Assembly: GCF_010183535.1 (NCBI RefSeq)
Contig: NC_071331.1
Coordinates: 22,568,001-22,632,000, forward strand
DNA: 64,000 nucleotides
Reading direction: 5' to 3'
Source: Caenorhabditis remanei
Taxonomy: Eukaryota; Nematoda; Chromadorea; Rhabditida; Rhabditidae
Shown here piece by piece: positions 10,393-21,800 of this stretch (position 1 is its first letter; every line of letters starts with the position of its first letter). Below the pieces are notes generated by a model that saw only the letters and a list, made by a program, of their open reading frames with translations, made no database searches and was not told where the DNA came from. The position numbers and the translations under genes were made by a program.

Positions 10393-12051
10393 ATGAGATC
10401 GATACCTATTATTCTGCTGGTTTTTCTCAGTGCCCTTGTGTTAGAGACCGGCGGAACACAACAGATAAGAAGGAGATGTAAAAGTGAGTACATCCCGAGT
10501 TTTATGGCTGGAAGGAAGGATTTCAGGAAGTGTAACGGCTTGGACAGATGTCATCAAAAAGCAGAAGGAGAGTAATGGTGAGTGAACAAGAAAATGTTGA
10601 AAATTTTTCAAAAAAATTGTTTTTCACAAATTTATTATTTGTATCAAACTATAGGTCATCTTTTTCCCCATGATCTCAGCTTTCCAAAAAACTGAAAATC
10701 ATTGAAATCGGACAATTCTACGCGGAGTTACAGGCCTTCTAAGCTTCGAGGTGAGAGTGTGGAGGGCGGAGACAACGAGACTCTCTCGTCGTCTGCGCCC
10801 TCTCACTCTCTTGTTATCTTTTGTAACTCCGCGTGGAGGCGTCCGTTTTGCATGATTTTTAGTTTGCCAGAAAACTGAGAACACGGGGAGCTCGGTCATG
10901 TAAAAATTTTAAAAGAGTTTTCAAATTTCTAAAAAAAAGTTTTTCACAAATTTATTATTTTTATCAAACTATATGTCATCTTGTTCCCCATGATCTCAGC
11001 TTTTAAAAAAACTAAGAATCATTGAAATCGGACCACTCTACGCGGAGTTACAGGTCTTCTAAGCTTCGAGGTGAGAGTGTGGAGGGCGCAGACGGCGAGA
11101 CACTCTTGTCGTCTGCACCCTCTCACTCTCTCTCCACCCTTTGTAACTCCGCGTAGAGTCGTCCGATTTTAATGATTTTTAGTTTGTTGGAAAGCTGAGA
11201 TCATGGGGAACACAGTCATGTAAAAATTTGCAGAAAATGTTAGATAATTTTTTTTTGAAATTTTACATTTTCCCCCATTCCAGGTTGCTCAAAAAACGTG
11301 TGGCTCGGTATGGATCGTGCGTCAAAGTGTCCCCAACTCAACGGAGCCGTCGTACCGGCTATCCGGGCTCTGAATGCGACAACTATCGTGGAGACACCAG
11401 TGCAACCGAGACTATACGGACGGAGAGGCGTGTACAATGCGAATTGTGAATGGATGGTAAGGGGCTGAGCTACAGTAAGATGTGCAGGGTACAGTAACCC
11501 ACAGTACAGTAGGATCCCAGTTAGATCTGCAGGCTAGAAATGGTTAAGCTACAGTAACCTAGTAAGATGTGCTGGGAGTGGTTTTTCGCAGAATTTTCAG
11601 TGTTTCTGTGTGCCCGAATGTCCGGATGTCCGGAACAAATATGCAAAAAAGATTTGACCTAGGTGGGGTCGAACCCTGGTAGTTTTTGTGTCACTGTCTA
11701 CCTTAACCACTCGGCCACCACTTTTTCGGGAAATAGGGTTTTTGACGAAAAATATAGTTTTCAGGGGTTTTTTGCAGTTTAAATCCTAGAAAACCTCATT
11801 TTTGACACTTTTTGAACTCAGAAATCGAAATTTTTTACTTTTTTGACAGTTTTCAGCCATTTTTCCACCATTCTCGTTCAAATTTTCCCAATTTTTAGGT
11901 GATCGTGGTGCGAAACAAGGGATGCGTCCTTCTCGACACCGATACCATCGAATTCGAGTGTGAGAACAATCGAATCTACTTTCAGGGACGTGAAGTGACC
12001 AGTTATGTGTGTGCTCTCAGTGTATTCCCCGATATTGAAATGGTTTTGTGA
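10393..12051 (+). CDS. Secreted cysteine-containing protein, unrecognised family
   Basis: Exons are 10393-10483, 10527-10577, 11284-11456 and 11899-12051 (TGA), with phases 1, 1 and 0, giving 155 residues. A signal peptide (about residues 1-22: IPIILLVFLSALVLETGG) is followed by a basic RRRCKRS segment. The mature part has spaced cysteines in GCSKNVW, KCPQLNG, NANCEWM, KGCVLL, FECEN and YVCALS. The arrangement VYNANCEWMVIV followed by a FxCxxxxIYFQG strand recalls a CUB or CUB-like core, but too few signature residues are present to assign it. Intron 2 carries two foldback elements, and intron 3 carries a tRNA-Ser-like repeat in reverse. A 43-bp first intron is typical of nematodes. Extracellular location is inferred from the signal peptide. 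Confidence 0.75.
10645..11228. repeat. Two foldback elements in one intron
   Basis: Copies at about 10645-10908 and 10963-11228. The outer arms are TTCCCCATGATCTCAGC and its near-complement GCTGAGATCATGGGGA. The inner arms are CTCTACGCGGAGTTAC and GTAACTCCGCGTAGAG, and the core is a near-palindrome of CGCAGACGACGAGACACTC type. The structure resembles a MITE or snapback element. No clear target duplication was found. Confidence 0.85.
11655..11721 (-). repeat. tRNA-Ser-like SINE head
   Basis: On the minus strand it reads GTGGCCGAGTGGTTAAGGTA (an A-box with the tRNA-Ser D-arm) and CCAGGGTTCGACCCCAC (a B-box). It is followed by the GCATATTTGTTCC...CCGGACATCCGGACATTCGG tail. The anticodon arm is degenerate, so this is a tRNA-derived repeat rather than a tRNA gene. 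Confidence 0.8.
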
Positions 12052-12371
12052 AGAAATTATTGATTTTTTGAATCGGAAAATGAAGTGTTGATTATTTCTG
12101 TCTGTATCTCTGTATATCCAAAGTTTTGATTGAAACACGCCTGAGGCGCGCCAGAAAACTCGAAAATCCAAAAATTGCTCAGAAAACGCGCCCAAGACAC
12201 GCCGGATGTTGCATTTTCACAAAACTGTGGACATCCGGACACACCGACAGACAACCTGCGACAAGCAACAATTTTTAAAGTGCAATCGCGCCCTACTGAA
12301 GTTTTCACGTTTGTTCTCATTTTTAAAATTCAAATTTCCCAAAAAAAATTTGAAAAATTCATTTTCTAAAA

Positions 12372-14564
12372 ATGTCGCAAGAAAGCTCGAAAAAATTTGC
12401 AATGAATCCACAAAAGAAGCGTTTGGAACAGCTCAAAAAACGGCGGGAACATCAGGAAATGTTGGAGAAGCAGCAGTTGTGGGTTAATTGGGCAATTAAG
12501 TAATTAACTTTTTCTAATTACAGAGCTCATAATAGTAAAAGTAAGAAAAAGATGTCGAGAGAAGTGGTGAGTAATCCGGAGACACAGCAAACGGAGACAG
12601 ATGTGAAAATGAGTGCGGAGGTGGTGGATTATGAGTGAGTATTTCAAAATTTAAAATGTTGAAAAAAAATTTTGAAAAAATTTTAAAAAATTTTTACACG
12701 ACTGTGTTCCCCGTGTTCTCAGCTTTCTGGCGAACTAAAAATCAGGCCGAACGGACGTCTCTACGCGGAGTTACTAGGGGCGGCGAGAGAGCGAGAGAGC
12801 GAGAGAGCGCAGACGACGATAGTGTCTCGTCGTCTGCGCTCTCTCACCGAAGCTTAGAAGCTTGTAACTCCGCGTAGAGCGTCCCGATTTTAAAGATTTT
12901 AAGTTTTTTGGAAAACTGAGATCATGGGGAGCAAGATGACATATAATTTGATAGGAAATGATTAATTTGTGAAAAAAGTGTTTTTTGGAAATTCGAAAAT
13001 TATTTGCATATTTTACATGACTGTGTTCCCCGTGTTCTCAGCTTTCTGGCAAACTAAAAATCATGCCGAACGGACGTCTCTACGCGGAGTTACGAGGGGT
13101 GGCGAGAGAGTGAGAGAGCGCAGACGACGAGACACTCTCATCGTCTGCGCTCTCTCTCGGTGTGCCGCCACCCTTCGTAACTCCTCGCCGTGTTAACGTA
13201 GAAACTTGTTTATTTTTCAGACTAGACCCGAATTTTACGGGGAACAAGATGAACATAATTTTAAATCTGAAAAATGTGATCTTCACTTAGAAAAATCGAT
13301 TTTTTCCTGCAGGTACTCAGTTGAGGAGGACTATGAAGACGATGAGTACAAGGCGACAAACAACGAAGTGATCAAAAAACTGCTAATCGAGGAGAAACGT
13401 CTTCTAAAGTCGGTGAAACTCGCCGGTGAAAACGAGAAGAAGCTGAATACGGTACAAGAAGAGATCGGAAAACGGTACGATGAGTTCGAGAAGTGTTTGG
13501 ATGAGATGGATAAACAGTTGACAAATTATGAGGCGAAGGCGAGAGACTCGTATTTGAATATTGACAGCAATGTGAGTGAATTCTGAAAATTTGGTTTTTG
13601 AAAAAAAACTAACATTTTTGAAATTTCCAAAAAAAATTTTTGCAACTTTATAATTATTATCAAATTATATGTCATCTTGTTCCCCATGATCTCAGCTTCC
13701 TGAAAAACTTAAAATCTGTAAAATCGGGCCACTCTACGCGGAGTTACAAGCGTTCTAAGCTTCGAGGTGAGAGTGTGGAGGGCGCAGACAACGAGACACT
13801 CTCGTCGTCTGCGCCCTCTCGCTCTCTCACTACCCCTCGTAACTCCGCGTGGAGACGTCTGATCGACCTGATTTTTAGTTTGCCAGAAAGCTGAGAACAC
13901 GGGGAACACGGTTATGTAGAAATTTCAAACAATTTTCAAATTTTCAAAAAAACTTGATTTTTCAATTTTATAATTTTTGTCAAATTATATGTCATCTTGT
14001 TCCCCATGGTCTCCGCTTTCCGAAAAGCTTAAATTCATTAAAATCGGACGACTCTACGCGGAGTTACAAGCGTTCTAAGCTTCGAAGTGAGAGTGAGAGG
14101 GCGCAGACAACGAGACACTCTCGTCGTCTGCGCCCTCTCGCTCTCTCACCACCGCTCGTAATTCCGCGTGGAAGCGTCCGTTCGGCATGATATCTATATT
14201 GCCGGAAAGCTGAGAATACGGGGAACACGGTCATGTAAAAAGTTTTGAAAAATTTGCATTTTTGGAAATTTTCCTCCTACAGTACCCCACTTGATTTCAG
14301 ATCCAACCATTATGCAAACGATGGCAAGCGTCCCAAAAAACAATGGCCTCCGTCAAGATTCACGTCACGGGACCCATCGCTCCGTCGAGTGTCTTTGGAA
14401 ATTTGGCACATTATGGAATATCGATTTTGAGACAAGTCTTATTCTACATGGCATACTGTAGGGACTTGATGCCGAGATTACATCCGTCGCCTGTCATGAT
14501 GACTCCGCCCACTTCTGACTCCCCGCGGACATTGAACTCGTTGAGGATTACCGCGTCGGATTGA
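12372..14564 (+). CDS. Acidic coiled-coil protein, unrecognised
   Basis: Exons are 12372-12478, 12524-12634, 13313-13571 and 14301-14564 (TGA), with phases 2, 2 and 0, giving 246 residues. The N-terminus is a charged helix (NPQKKRLEQLKKRREHQEML), then a KSKKKMSRE basic patch. An acidic hinge (VEEDYEDDEY) leads into a long predicted coiled coil (about residues 90-155) rich in Glu and Lys heptads. The last exon encodes a more hydrophobic region (FGNLAHYGISILRQVLFYMAY) and a Pro/Ser/Thr tail. There is no signal peptide. The donor of intron 1 is weak (GTGGGT) but is the only choice that keeps the frame open. Introns 2 and 3 each hold two copies of the same foldback element. I do not recognise the family; a structural or scaffold role is a guess. 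Confidence 0.75.
12696..13262. repeat. Two foldback elements in intron 2 of the coiled-coil gene
   Basis: Copies at about 12696-12952 and 13013-13262 have the same outer arms (GTTCCCCGTGTTCTCAGC) and inner CTACGCGGAGTTAC arms as at 10645-11228. The core CGCAGACGACGAGACACTC faces CATCGTCTGCG. Confidence 0.85.
13655..14240. repeat. Two foldback elements in intron 3 of the coiled-coil gene
   Basis: Copies at about 13655-13920 and 13970-14240 are very similar to each other, including the TTCTAAGCTTCGA block and the GGGCGCAGACAACGAGACAC stem. The element has settled as a side-by-side pair in three different introns of two adjacent genes. Confidence 0.85.
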
Positions 14565-15391
14565 TATAAAATGAATTAAAAAAATTTTTTTCGAGGAAGT
14601 GGACATCTGGATAAACAAACAAACAGACAGCCATCAAATACAGGCTGGGGTGTCTTCGGCGCGTTTTAGACATAAATATTGATAAGAACGCGTCCAAGGA
14701 ACACCTGAATACCCAATATTGACAAAAATGTGAGCTAAAAACTTGGAAATCGTCAAAAACAACACGTGGCCGAATTTTCCGACTCATGGCCTAGAAAACC
14801 AAATTTTGCAAAAACTAGTCCCCGAACTCGAAAAGCTCTGCCACGGCCAGTTTTTGTGATTTTCACCGTTTCCAGACCCCAAAAACAACAAAATCCCAGC
14901 AAAAAAGGTCCGTGGCCGAGTTTTTCAGCCCATGGCCTAGAAATCCAAATTTTCGGAAAACTAGTCCCTGGGGTCAAAAAATTGGTTCCAGGTGTTATTT
15001 TGGGGGTTTTTAAGCAATTTTTCCCGATTTTTTGCATTTTTTCTGAGTTTTTTTGCACAATTTTTAAAAAAATTACCAATAATTTATTTTCGAAAATATG
15101 TATACCAAAAGACTAGATTCACAAGAAAAGAGGGAGGGGAGAGGCAACGAAATGCTTTTGAAGACCCGAAAGCACCCGATAAACAAAAATATCACAGAAA
15201 TTTGAAAAAAATTGAAAAAAAAAATTTGGCGCCAAAAATTTTCGAAAAAAAAAGTTTTTTTTGAAAAATTTTTGAAAATTTTTTTTGACTCAAATTTTTT
15301 AGTTTTAAAGTTTAAAAGGTTTTGGGGAGTGCAAATCAATAAAAATCAATACAAAAAATCGATAAAAATCAATTTAAAAATCAATAAAAAA
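14565..15391. repeat. Convergent intergenic spacer with ACTAGT-family repeats
   Basis: Between the coiled-coil gene and the end of the warthog gene lie GGCCTAGAAAACCAAATTTT and ACTAGTCCC blocks at about 14760-14980 and A/T-rich homopolymer-like sequence at 15170-15390. No gene is supported. Confidence 0.65.
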
Positions 15392-18286
15392 TCACTGTTC
15401 CTTGTCCCAATACGGCCACTGTTTTTTCATGTACCACGCCGGTGGGGTGTCCGGAATATTTCCACAATGATATCGGTAGATCAAAAGATTGTACGAGAAA
15501 TTTCCATCAGGTTCTTTGATTTGTTCAATGTCTCCGATGAGATCAAATGAGATTACAGTATCCCCGTCCATTTGTTCGTCACCTTCGAAGTACTCGCCAC
15601 GACGGATTTGCAGCTGAAAACGAAGTTTTTTGGAATTTTAAGCTTTGAAAACCTCAAAAACCGTCAAATTTGACCCATGGCCGAGTTTTCCGACTCGTGG
15701 CCTAGAAACCCAAATTTTGAGAAAACTAGTACCCGAGGTCAAAAAACTCGTCCACTGTCAGTTTTTATCGTTTCCAGCGTTTCTAGAGCCAAAAAACGGA
15801 AAAAACCAAGGAAAGTCGCCCGTGGCCGAGTTTTTCCACCGGTGGCCTAGAAAACCAAATTTGGGAAAAACTAGTCCCCGAGGTCTAAAAAGTTGCTTTA
15901 GAGCTTATTTCTGGGGTTAAGAGTTCAAAAAGCTATTGTAAACCTTCAAAATCGTTAAATTTGACCCATGGCCGAGTTTTCCGACTCGTGGCCTAGAAAC
16001 CCAAATTTTGAGAAAACTAGTCCCGAGGTCAAAAAACTCGTCCACTGTCAGTTTTTATCGTTTCCAGCGTTTCTAGAGCCAAAAAACGGAAAAAACCAAG
16101 GAAAGTCGCCCGTGGCCGAGTTTTTCCACTGGTGGCCTAGAAAACCAAATTTGGGAAAAACTAGTCCCCGGGGTCTAAAAAGTTGCTTTAGAGCTTATTT
16201 CTGGGGTTAAGAGTTCAAAAAGCTATTGTAAACCTTCAAAATCGTTAAATTTGACCCATGGCCTAGAAACCCAAATTTTGAGAAAACTAGTCCCCGAGGT
16301 CAAAAAACTCTTCCACGGTGAGTTTTTATCGTTTCCAGCGTTTCTAGAGTCTAAAACAACAACAAATCAGCGAAAGTAGTCCGTGGCCGTGTTTTCCATC
16401 AGGTGGCCTAGAAATCCAAATCTTCGAAAAACTAGTCCCCGGTGACAAAAAAGTTGTTTTAGGGCTTTTTAGCGTCAAAAAACTGTTGTAAACCTTCAAA
16501 ATCGTTAAATTTGACCCATGGCCGCGTTTTTCCACCTGGTGGCCTAGAAAATCAAATTTTGAGAAAACTAGTCCCCGAGGTCTAAAAAGTTGCTTCAGAG
16601 CTTATTTTTAAGGTTTAGAGTTCAAAAAACTATTATGAACCTCAAAAACCGTCAAATTTGACACCTGGCCGAGTTTTCCGACTCGTGGCCTAGAAAACCA
16701 AATTTTGCAAAAACTAGTCCCCGAGGTCAAAAAACTCGTCCACGGTCAGTTTTTATCGTTTCCAGCGTTTCTAGAGCCTAAAACCACAACAAATCAGCGA
16801 AGTAGTCCGTGGCCGAGTTTTTCGTCCCGTGGCCTAGAAAACCAAATTTTCGGAAAACTAGTCCCCGGGCCTGAAAAATAGGTTCCAGGGGTTATTTTTG
16901 AGGTTTTAAAGGAATTTTTGGGTTAATTTTCACGTCTTTTCTATTTTCTCACGTTTTTTAATACCTACTTTCTGATATTGAATCGTCGAGTACACCGGTA
17001 GAAGGTCATATTCACAACACATCAATCTGAGACCGCCATCCGAGTGTTGAGTGACTCCGCCCACCCAAGAGGAGTTGGTGGAGCATGATGTTGATGTGGC
17101 ACGCTCTGGGCATTCCTGGAAAAAATATTTTGAAGTTTTTGAAAAAAATTTGAGGAAAAATTTTTTAAGGCAAAATTTCTTTCTATCGTTTTTTGGTTTT
17201 TGAGGTTTCCAATAGTTTTTTTTTACTCTAAACCGTTAAAAAATGCCCTAAAGCAACTTTTTTGGTCCCGGGGACTAGTTTTCCACAAATTTGGGTTTCT
17301 AGGCCACGGACTGAAAAACTCGGCCACGTGTGGTTTTTGATGATTTTTAAAGATTTTGAGGTTTTTTTTTCAATTTTGAGTAGTTTTAAACGGTTTTTTC
17401 ACCAGTTTCAGTCATTTTGAGACAGAAAAACTGAAATTTTCAATAAAAAAATTTTAAAAACTTTTTTTTATCAAAATTTTTTTTTGAAAATTTTGGATAA
17501 AATTACGCAAAACTTACTCAAACTAACCGAAAAATTCATTAAAATCTATGAAAATCACCTCTAACCAAGTTTTTTGGCCACGGGGACTAGTTTTCCGAAA
17601 ATTTGGATTCCTAGGCCACGAGGTGGAAAAACTCGGCCAAGGGTCAAATTTTACGATTTTGAAGGTTTACAATAGTTTTTTGTACTCTAAACCATCAAAA
17701 TAAGCCTAAAAGTATATTTTTTGAGCCCGGGGACTAGTTTTCCGAAATTTTGGATTTCTAGGCCATCTGGTGGAAAACTCGGCCACGGACTACTTTCGCT
17801 GATTTTTTTTGTTTTTTTCGGCTCTAAAAACGCTGAAAATGACGAAAACTGGCCGTGGCCGAACATTTTGGGCTCGGGGACTAGTTTTTTGCAAAATTTG
17901 GTTTTCTAGGCCACGAGTCGGAAAACTCGGCCATGAACCAAATTCGATGTTTTTAACGGTTTTCGTGTCCTAAAACGCTCCAAAAGGCTCCAAATAACCC
18001 AAAAAATTTTCCGATCGTGACCTAACTTTTCCCCCCGGTGGCCTAGAAAACCAAACTTTTCGATTTTGGTGGCCTAACTTTCCATGGCCTAGAAACCCGC
18101 CTCACTTACCGCATATTTCTTCTCGTGACAATTCGGCCGCGAACACAAAATATTGACATTTCCATTCTTGTGCACTTCCATTCCGAATGGCACTTTGTGC
18201 TCGCCACAGTAATCCGCCCGGGTTACTGTAGTTTGAAGAATCAAGAGGAGGATGAGGGTTACGGTAGGCAGGAATAGACGCCGCAT
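15392..18286 (-). CDS. Warthog (hedgehog-related) N-terminal domain protein
   Basis: Exons on the minus strand are 18286-18110, 17115-16969 and 15613-15392 (TGA), all phase 0, giving 181 residues. A signal peptide (1 to about 24) precedes a complete Wart domain. It shows YCGEHKVPFGMEV at 26-38, ILCSRPNC at 46-53, HEKKYA-ECPERA across junction 1, SWVGG at 75-79, LMCCEYDLLP at about 90-99, GEYFEGDEQ, FDLI and YRYHC ending at Cys158. This spacing matches nematode warthog proteins. The tail is short (PPAWYMKKQWPYWDKEQ) and there is no Hint/Hog autoprocessing domain, so it belongs with the Wart-only members. Warthog proteins are secreted and linked to cuticle, moulting and epithelial function in worms. 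The specific wrt orthologue cannot be chosen from sequence memory. The central exon sits between oppositely oriented repeat arrays. Confidence 0.9.
15650..16900 (+). repeat. Tandem ~291-bp units of the ACTAGT/GGCCTAG family in a warthog intron
   Basis: The block GACCCATGGCCGAGTTTTCC or its equivalent recurs at 15672, 15963 and 16253, a period of about 290 bp. The first two units are almost identical and the third is truncated. More diverged units follow to about 16890. Each unit pairs GGCCGAGTTTTTCC with GTGGCCTAGAAA and ACTAGTCCCCGAGG. Confidence 0.88.
17260..18090 (-). repeat. Reverse-oriented ACTAGT/GGCCTAG array in warthog intron 1
   Basis: The same units as at 15650-16900 occur here in the opposite strand sense (CGGGGACTAGTTTTCC, TTTCTAGGCCAC, AAAACTCGGCCAC). 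Together the two arrays form a ~2.4-kb inverted repeat with exon 2 (16969-17115) in the loop. Confidence 0.85.
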
Positions 18287-18389
18287 TTTTAAAGCTGAAA
18301 ATTTTATAAAAATTTGAGGAAATTTGAATAAAAAAGATTGAAAAGTTAAAGGAAAACTGGAGAAATCGTGAATTTTTGGAATTTTCGGG

Positions 18390-19240
18390 GTGGCCTAGAA
18401 AACCAAATCTCGCAAAAACTAGTCCCCGAGCCTGAAAACGTTAAAAATAGCTTTAAAAACCATTAAAAAACACTCAAATCCACCGAGAACACCCCGTGGC
18501 CGAGTTTTCCACATGGTGGCCTAGAAATCCAAATTTAGAAAAAACTCGGCCACATTCAATTTTTGATGTTTTTAAGCGATTTTTAGGTGTTTTAAGTCAT
18601 TTTTTGGTATTTAGAAACAAAAAAATCGACAAAAAACACACGTGGCCGAGTTTTTCAACCCATGGCCTAGAAATCCAAATTTTGAAAAAAACTAGTCCCC
18701 GAGCTCAAAAAAGTAGCTTCAGGGTTCATTTTGTGGTTTTCAGCGATTTCTGGGTGTTTTTAGGCAATTTAATGTCCAAAATCACTGGTGGCCGAGTTTT
18801 TCATCTGGTGGCCTAGAAATCCAAATTTTGAAAAAACTCGGCCACATTCAAATTTTGATGTTTTTGAGCGATTTTTGACTTGTTTTATGTCATTTTTGGC
18901 ATTTAGAATCAAAAAATCGTCAAAACAGACACGTGGCCGAGTTTTTCAACCCATGGCCTAGAAATCCAAAATTTGAAAAACTAGTCCCCGAGGCCTAAAA
19001 AGTTGGTTTATGGTTAATTTTTACGTTTTTAAGCGATTTCTAGGTGTTTTAAAACAATTTAATGACCAAAAAAACACTCAAAATCACTCAAAATCACCGG
19101 TGGCCGAGTTTTTCATCTGGTGGCCTAGAAATCCAAATTTTGAAAAAACTCGGCCACACTCGAATTTTGATGTTTTTGAGCGATTTTTAGGTGTTTTAAG
19201 TCATTTTTTGGCAATTACAAACGAAAAAAAGCGTCTCAGG
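18390..19240 (+). repeat. ACTAGT/GGCCTAG array upstream of the warthog gene
   Basis: It contains three to four forward units with GTGGCCGAGTTTTTCA, GGCCTAGAAATCCAAATTTT and ACTAGTCCCCGAG, about 100 bp upstream of the warthog start codon. Any promoter of that gene must lie within or beyond this array. Confidence 0.8.
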
Positions 19241-19737
19241 TTACCTAACCTATGTATAAGTCCCAAAAGAACAAATATTTGAGTTTCGAAAAAATGGGAA
19301 AAATGAAATGTTTACATACATTTCAACACGTCCGTCTTGTGTTATAAAATGTGTAAATGTGTGTAACGGGGGAGGAAAAATGGCGATGGCGGACGGAGGG
19401 GGGAGTAGATGCAGATTAACCGATAATTCTATGCTATACTCATTTGAGAGAGTGAGAGAGTGTGTGGAGAGGAGAGACGCAGAGTGAGTTAGAAGACGGA
19501 AGGAGGTGTCAGAAATAAGAAAAACAATTGGATAAAGCTATAGCAGAGGAAAAAAAACGCAATTTTAAGACCTAAAACAAGGTTTTAGACCCGGGGACTA
19601 GTTTTTCAAAAGTTTGGTTTTCTAGGCCATGGCTCTAAAAATGTCGTTTCCAGAATCATAGACATCGAAAATGGGAAAAAATTACCAGAAACTCAAAAAA
19701 AAACTTTTTAGAGCGATTTGGAACAGATTCCCACTGA

Positions 19738-21800
19738 AAATAACTCGCGGACTAGTTTTCCCAATTTTTCGGATTTCTAGGCCACACCATCCTTTCAAAA
19801 TTTATATCCATCGGATAGCCCTTTTCACGTTCTACATTTTTCTAGTTGATCGTTTTTCGATATCTCCCCTCCCCGCGGAGTTACAGACGTTTGAAGTTCA
19901 GAAGAGACGCAGAGAAACGAGAGTGCTCTCGTTTCTCTGCGTCTCTCCCTCTTCGGATGCTATTATCAAGTTTTCTCAGTGAGGAATAGAGATTTTTGAG
20001 AATTTTGAAATGGAAAAATGTAGAGAATTGAATTTCGCATATTTTTGTAGTTTGTAGTTTTTATGTATAGATGTAGTTTGGAGAGTTACGGCGCTTTGAA
20101 GTTGGAAATATAGGGTTTTCTAGCTTTGAACAGGTGTAACTCGATGGGGAGGGGTCCTAGTGAAAAATTGTCAACTACAAAAGTGTAGCTCTGGATTAGA
20201 TTTTTGATTTGGTGTACATTTCAGAAAATAAAAATTCAGTGTGAGCCTGTTACGAGCTCCGAGCTCTCAAAGTTGGAAAAGTGTCAAAAATTTTCAAAAA
20301 ATTTTTTCTTCAACTTCAAAGCTCAAAATCTAAGCTAGCTGCGGAAAAGTTATCAACTACAAAAATAATCTACTGGAAATTTGCTATATCTTACTGTTTT
20401 GAAACATTTTTCTACCATCTCATAACACGAATTGCTTAGGAACGAAAATTAGTGACAGCAAAAAAATAAAAAAAACTTATCTGGAGGTATGGGGAATCGA
20501 ACCCCAGACTTCTCGCATGCAAAGCGAGCGCTCTACCCCTGAGCTATACCCCCACGTGAGGAAAGGGAGACACGGGGCGGTTATAAAGAGGGAGAGCGGG
20601 GTGGAGGCGGCGGCGCTGCTTTAGAAAGAAAAACTTAACTTTGTAGGGACTGTAACTCGATATGCATATGAGATAGAAAAAAATTGTTAATTACAGAAAT
20701 GTAGGAAAACTCATAAGCTACATTTTCATAGTTGATGGTTTTTTGATACAACAAAAAGGAACGGAGATATGAGCGGTCAAAGATAAAAAGGTCTAATTTT
20801 CTGATTTTTTTCAATTTTTAAAAACATTATAGAATTTTCTAGATCTTTTAGGTCAAAACCACCTAAATAAATAAAATATAAATGAATAAATTATTTGACT
20901 CAACAAAAACCCAAAAAAACGTCATAAAGACATAAAGACAGACAAATGGGGTCCAGGGGCATTCAGATGGAAAAATAATGAGGGCCAAGTCATATGTTTT
21001 TTGTTTTTTGGTTTTTTAGGAGAAGTAGAGTAGAGTATACTTAGGTTCTTAAAAAGAAATCAAAAGAAAACGATTTTAGGAAAAAAATAATTTTTTTAAC
21101 AAATTTTTTTTTCACCCAAAATATCTCAACACCTAGTTAACCAATCATAAAATTTTTGACCAGAAAAATAATCTACATAAAATTTTAAACATTTCACCAC
21201 TTTAAAATTTTGATCTACCTACTTATACACCTGAGATACAACGCTTTGAAGTTCAAGGCACTCTCGCTTCTCTGCGTCTCTCTCTCCCTCTCTCTCTGCA
21301 AAGAAGCGGGATATTCAAAAATTTAAAAATAGTAAATTATAGAGAAACTTTCCGTAGATCATTTTTGTAGTTGACCATTTTTCACTAGAACCCCTCCCCA
21401 TCGAGTTACACCTGTTGAAAGCTAAAAAACTCTCTATTTGCAACTTCAAAGCGCTATAACTCCCCAATCTACATCTATACATAAAAACTACAAACTACAA
21501 AAATATGCGAAATTCCATTCTCTACACTTTTCCATTTTAAAATTCTCAAAAATCTCTATTCCTCACCGAGAAAACTTGATAATAGCATCCGAGAGACGCA
21601 GAGAAACGAGAGCACTCTCGTTTCTCTGCGTCTCTTCTCACGTTCAAACGTCTGTAACTCCGCGGGGAGGGGAGATATCAAAAAATGGTCAACTACAAAA
21701 ATGTAGAGCATCAAAAAGGCTATCCGGTGGATATAAAATTTAGAAGAGTGGGGTGGCCTAGAAATCCGAAAAGTTGGGAAAACTAGTCCGTGAGTCAAAA
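19738..21800. repeat. ~2-kb inverted repeat with arms of ~430 bp
   Basis: The left arm (about 19738-20190) and right arm (about 21360-21800) are inverted copies. Matched blocks include CCCTCCCCGCGGAGTTACAG with its complement, GAGACGCAGAGAAACGAGAG, GTATAGATGTAG and CTCGATGGGGAGGGGT. The ~1.2-kb loop contains the tRNA-Ala gene. The arm tips carry the shared CGGACTAGTTTTCCCAA and TTTCTAGGCCAC blocks. Confidence 0.85.
20482..20553 (-). tRNA. tRNA-Ala (anticodon UGC)
   Basis: The minus strand gives a complete 72-nt cloverleaf. Acceptor stem GGGGGTA pairs with TACCTCC and has discriminator A. The D-arm is AGCTCAGGGGTAGAGC, the anticodon stem is CTCGC/GCGAG around loop TTTGCAT (anticodon TGC), and the T-arm is TGGGGTTCGATTCCCCA. 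The third acceptor pair is G3:U70, the identity element of alanine tRNAs. The A-box and B-box match RNA polymerase III consensus. It is the only intact tRNA gene seen; the other tRNA-like sequences in the window are degenerate repeats. It lies in the loop of a 2-kb inverted repeat. Confidence 0.96.
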
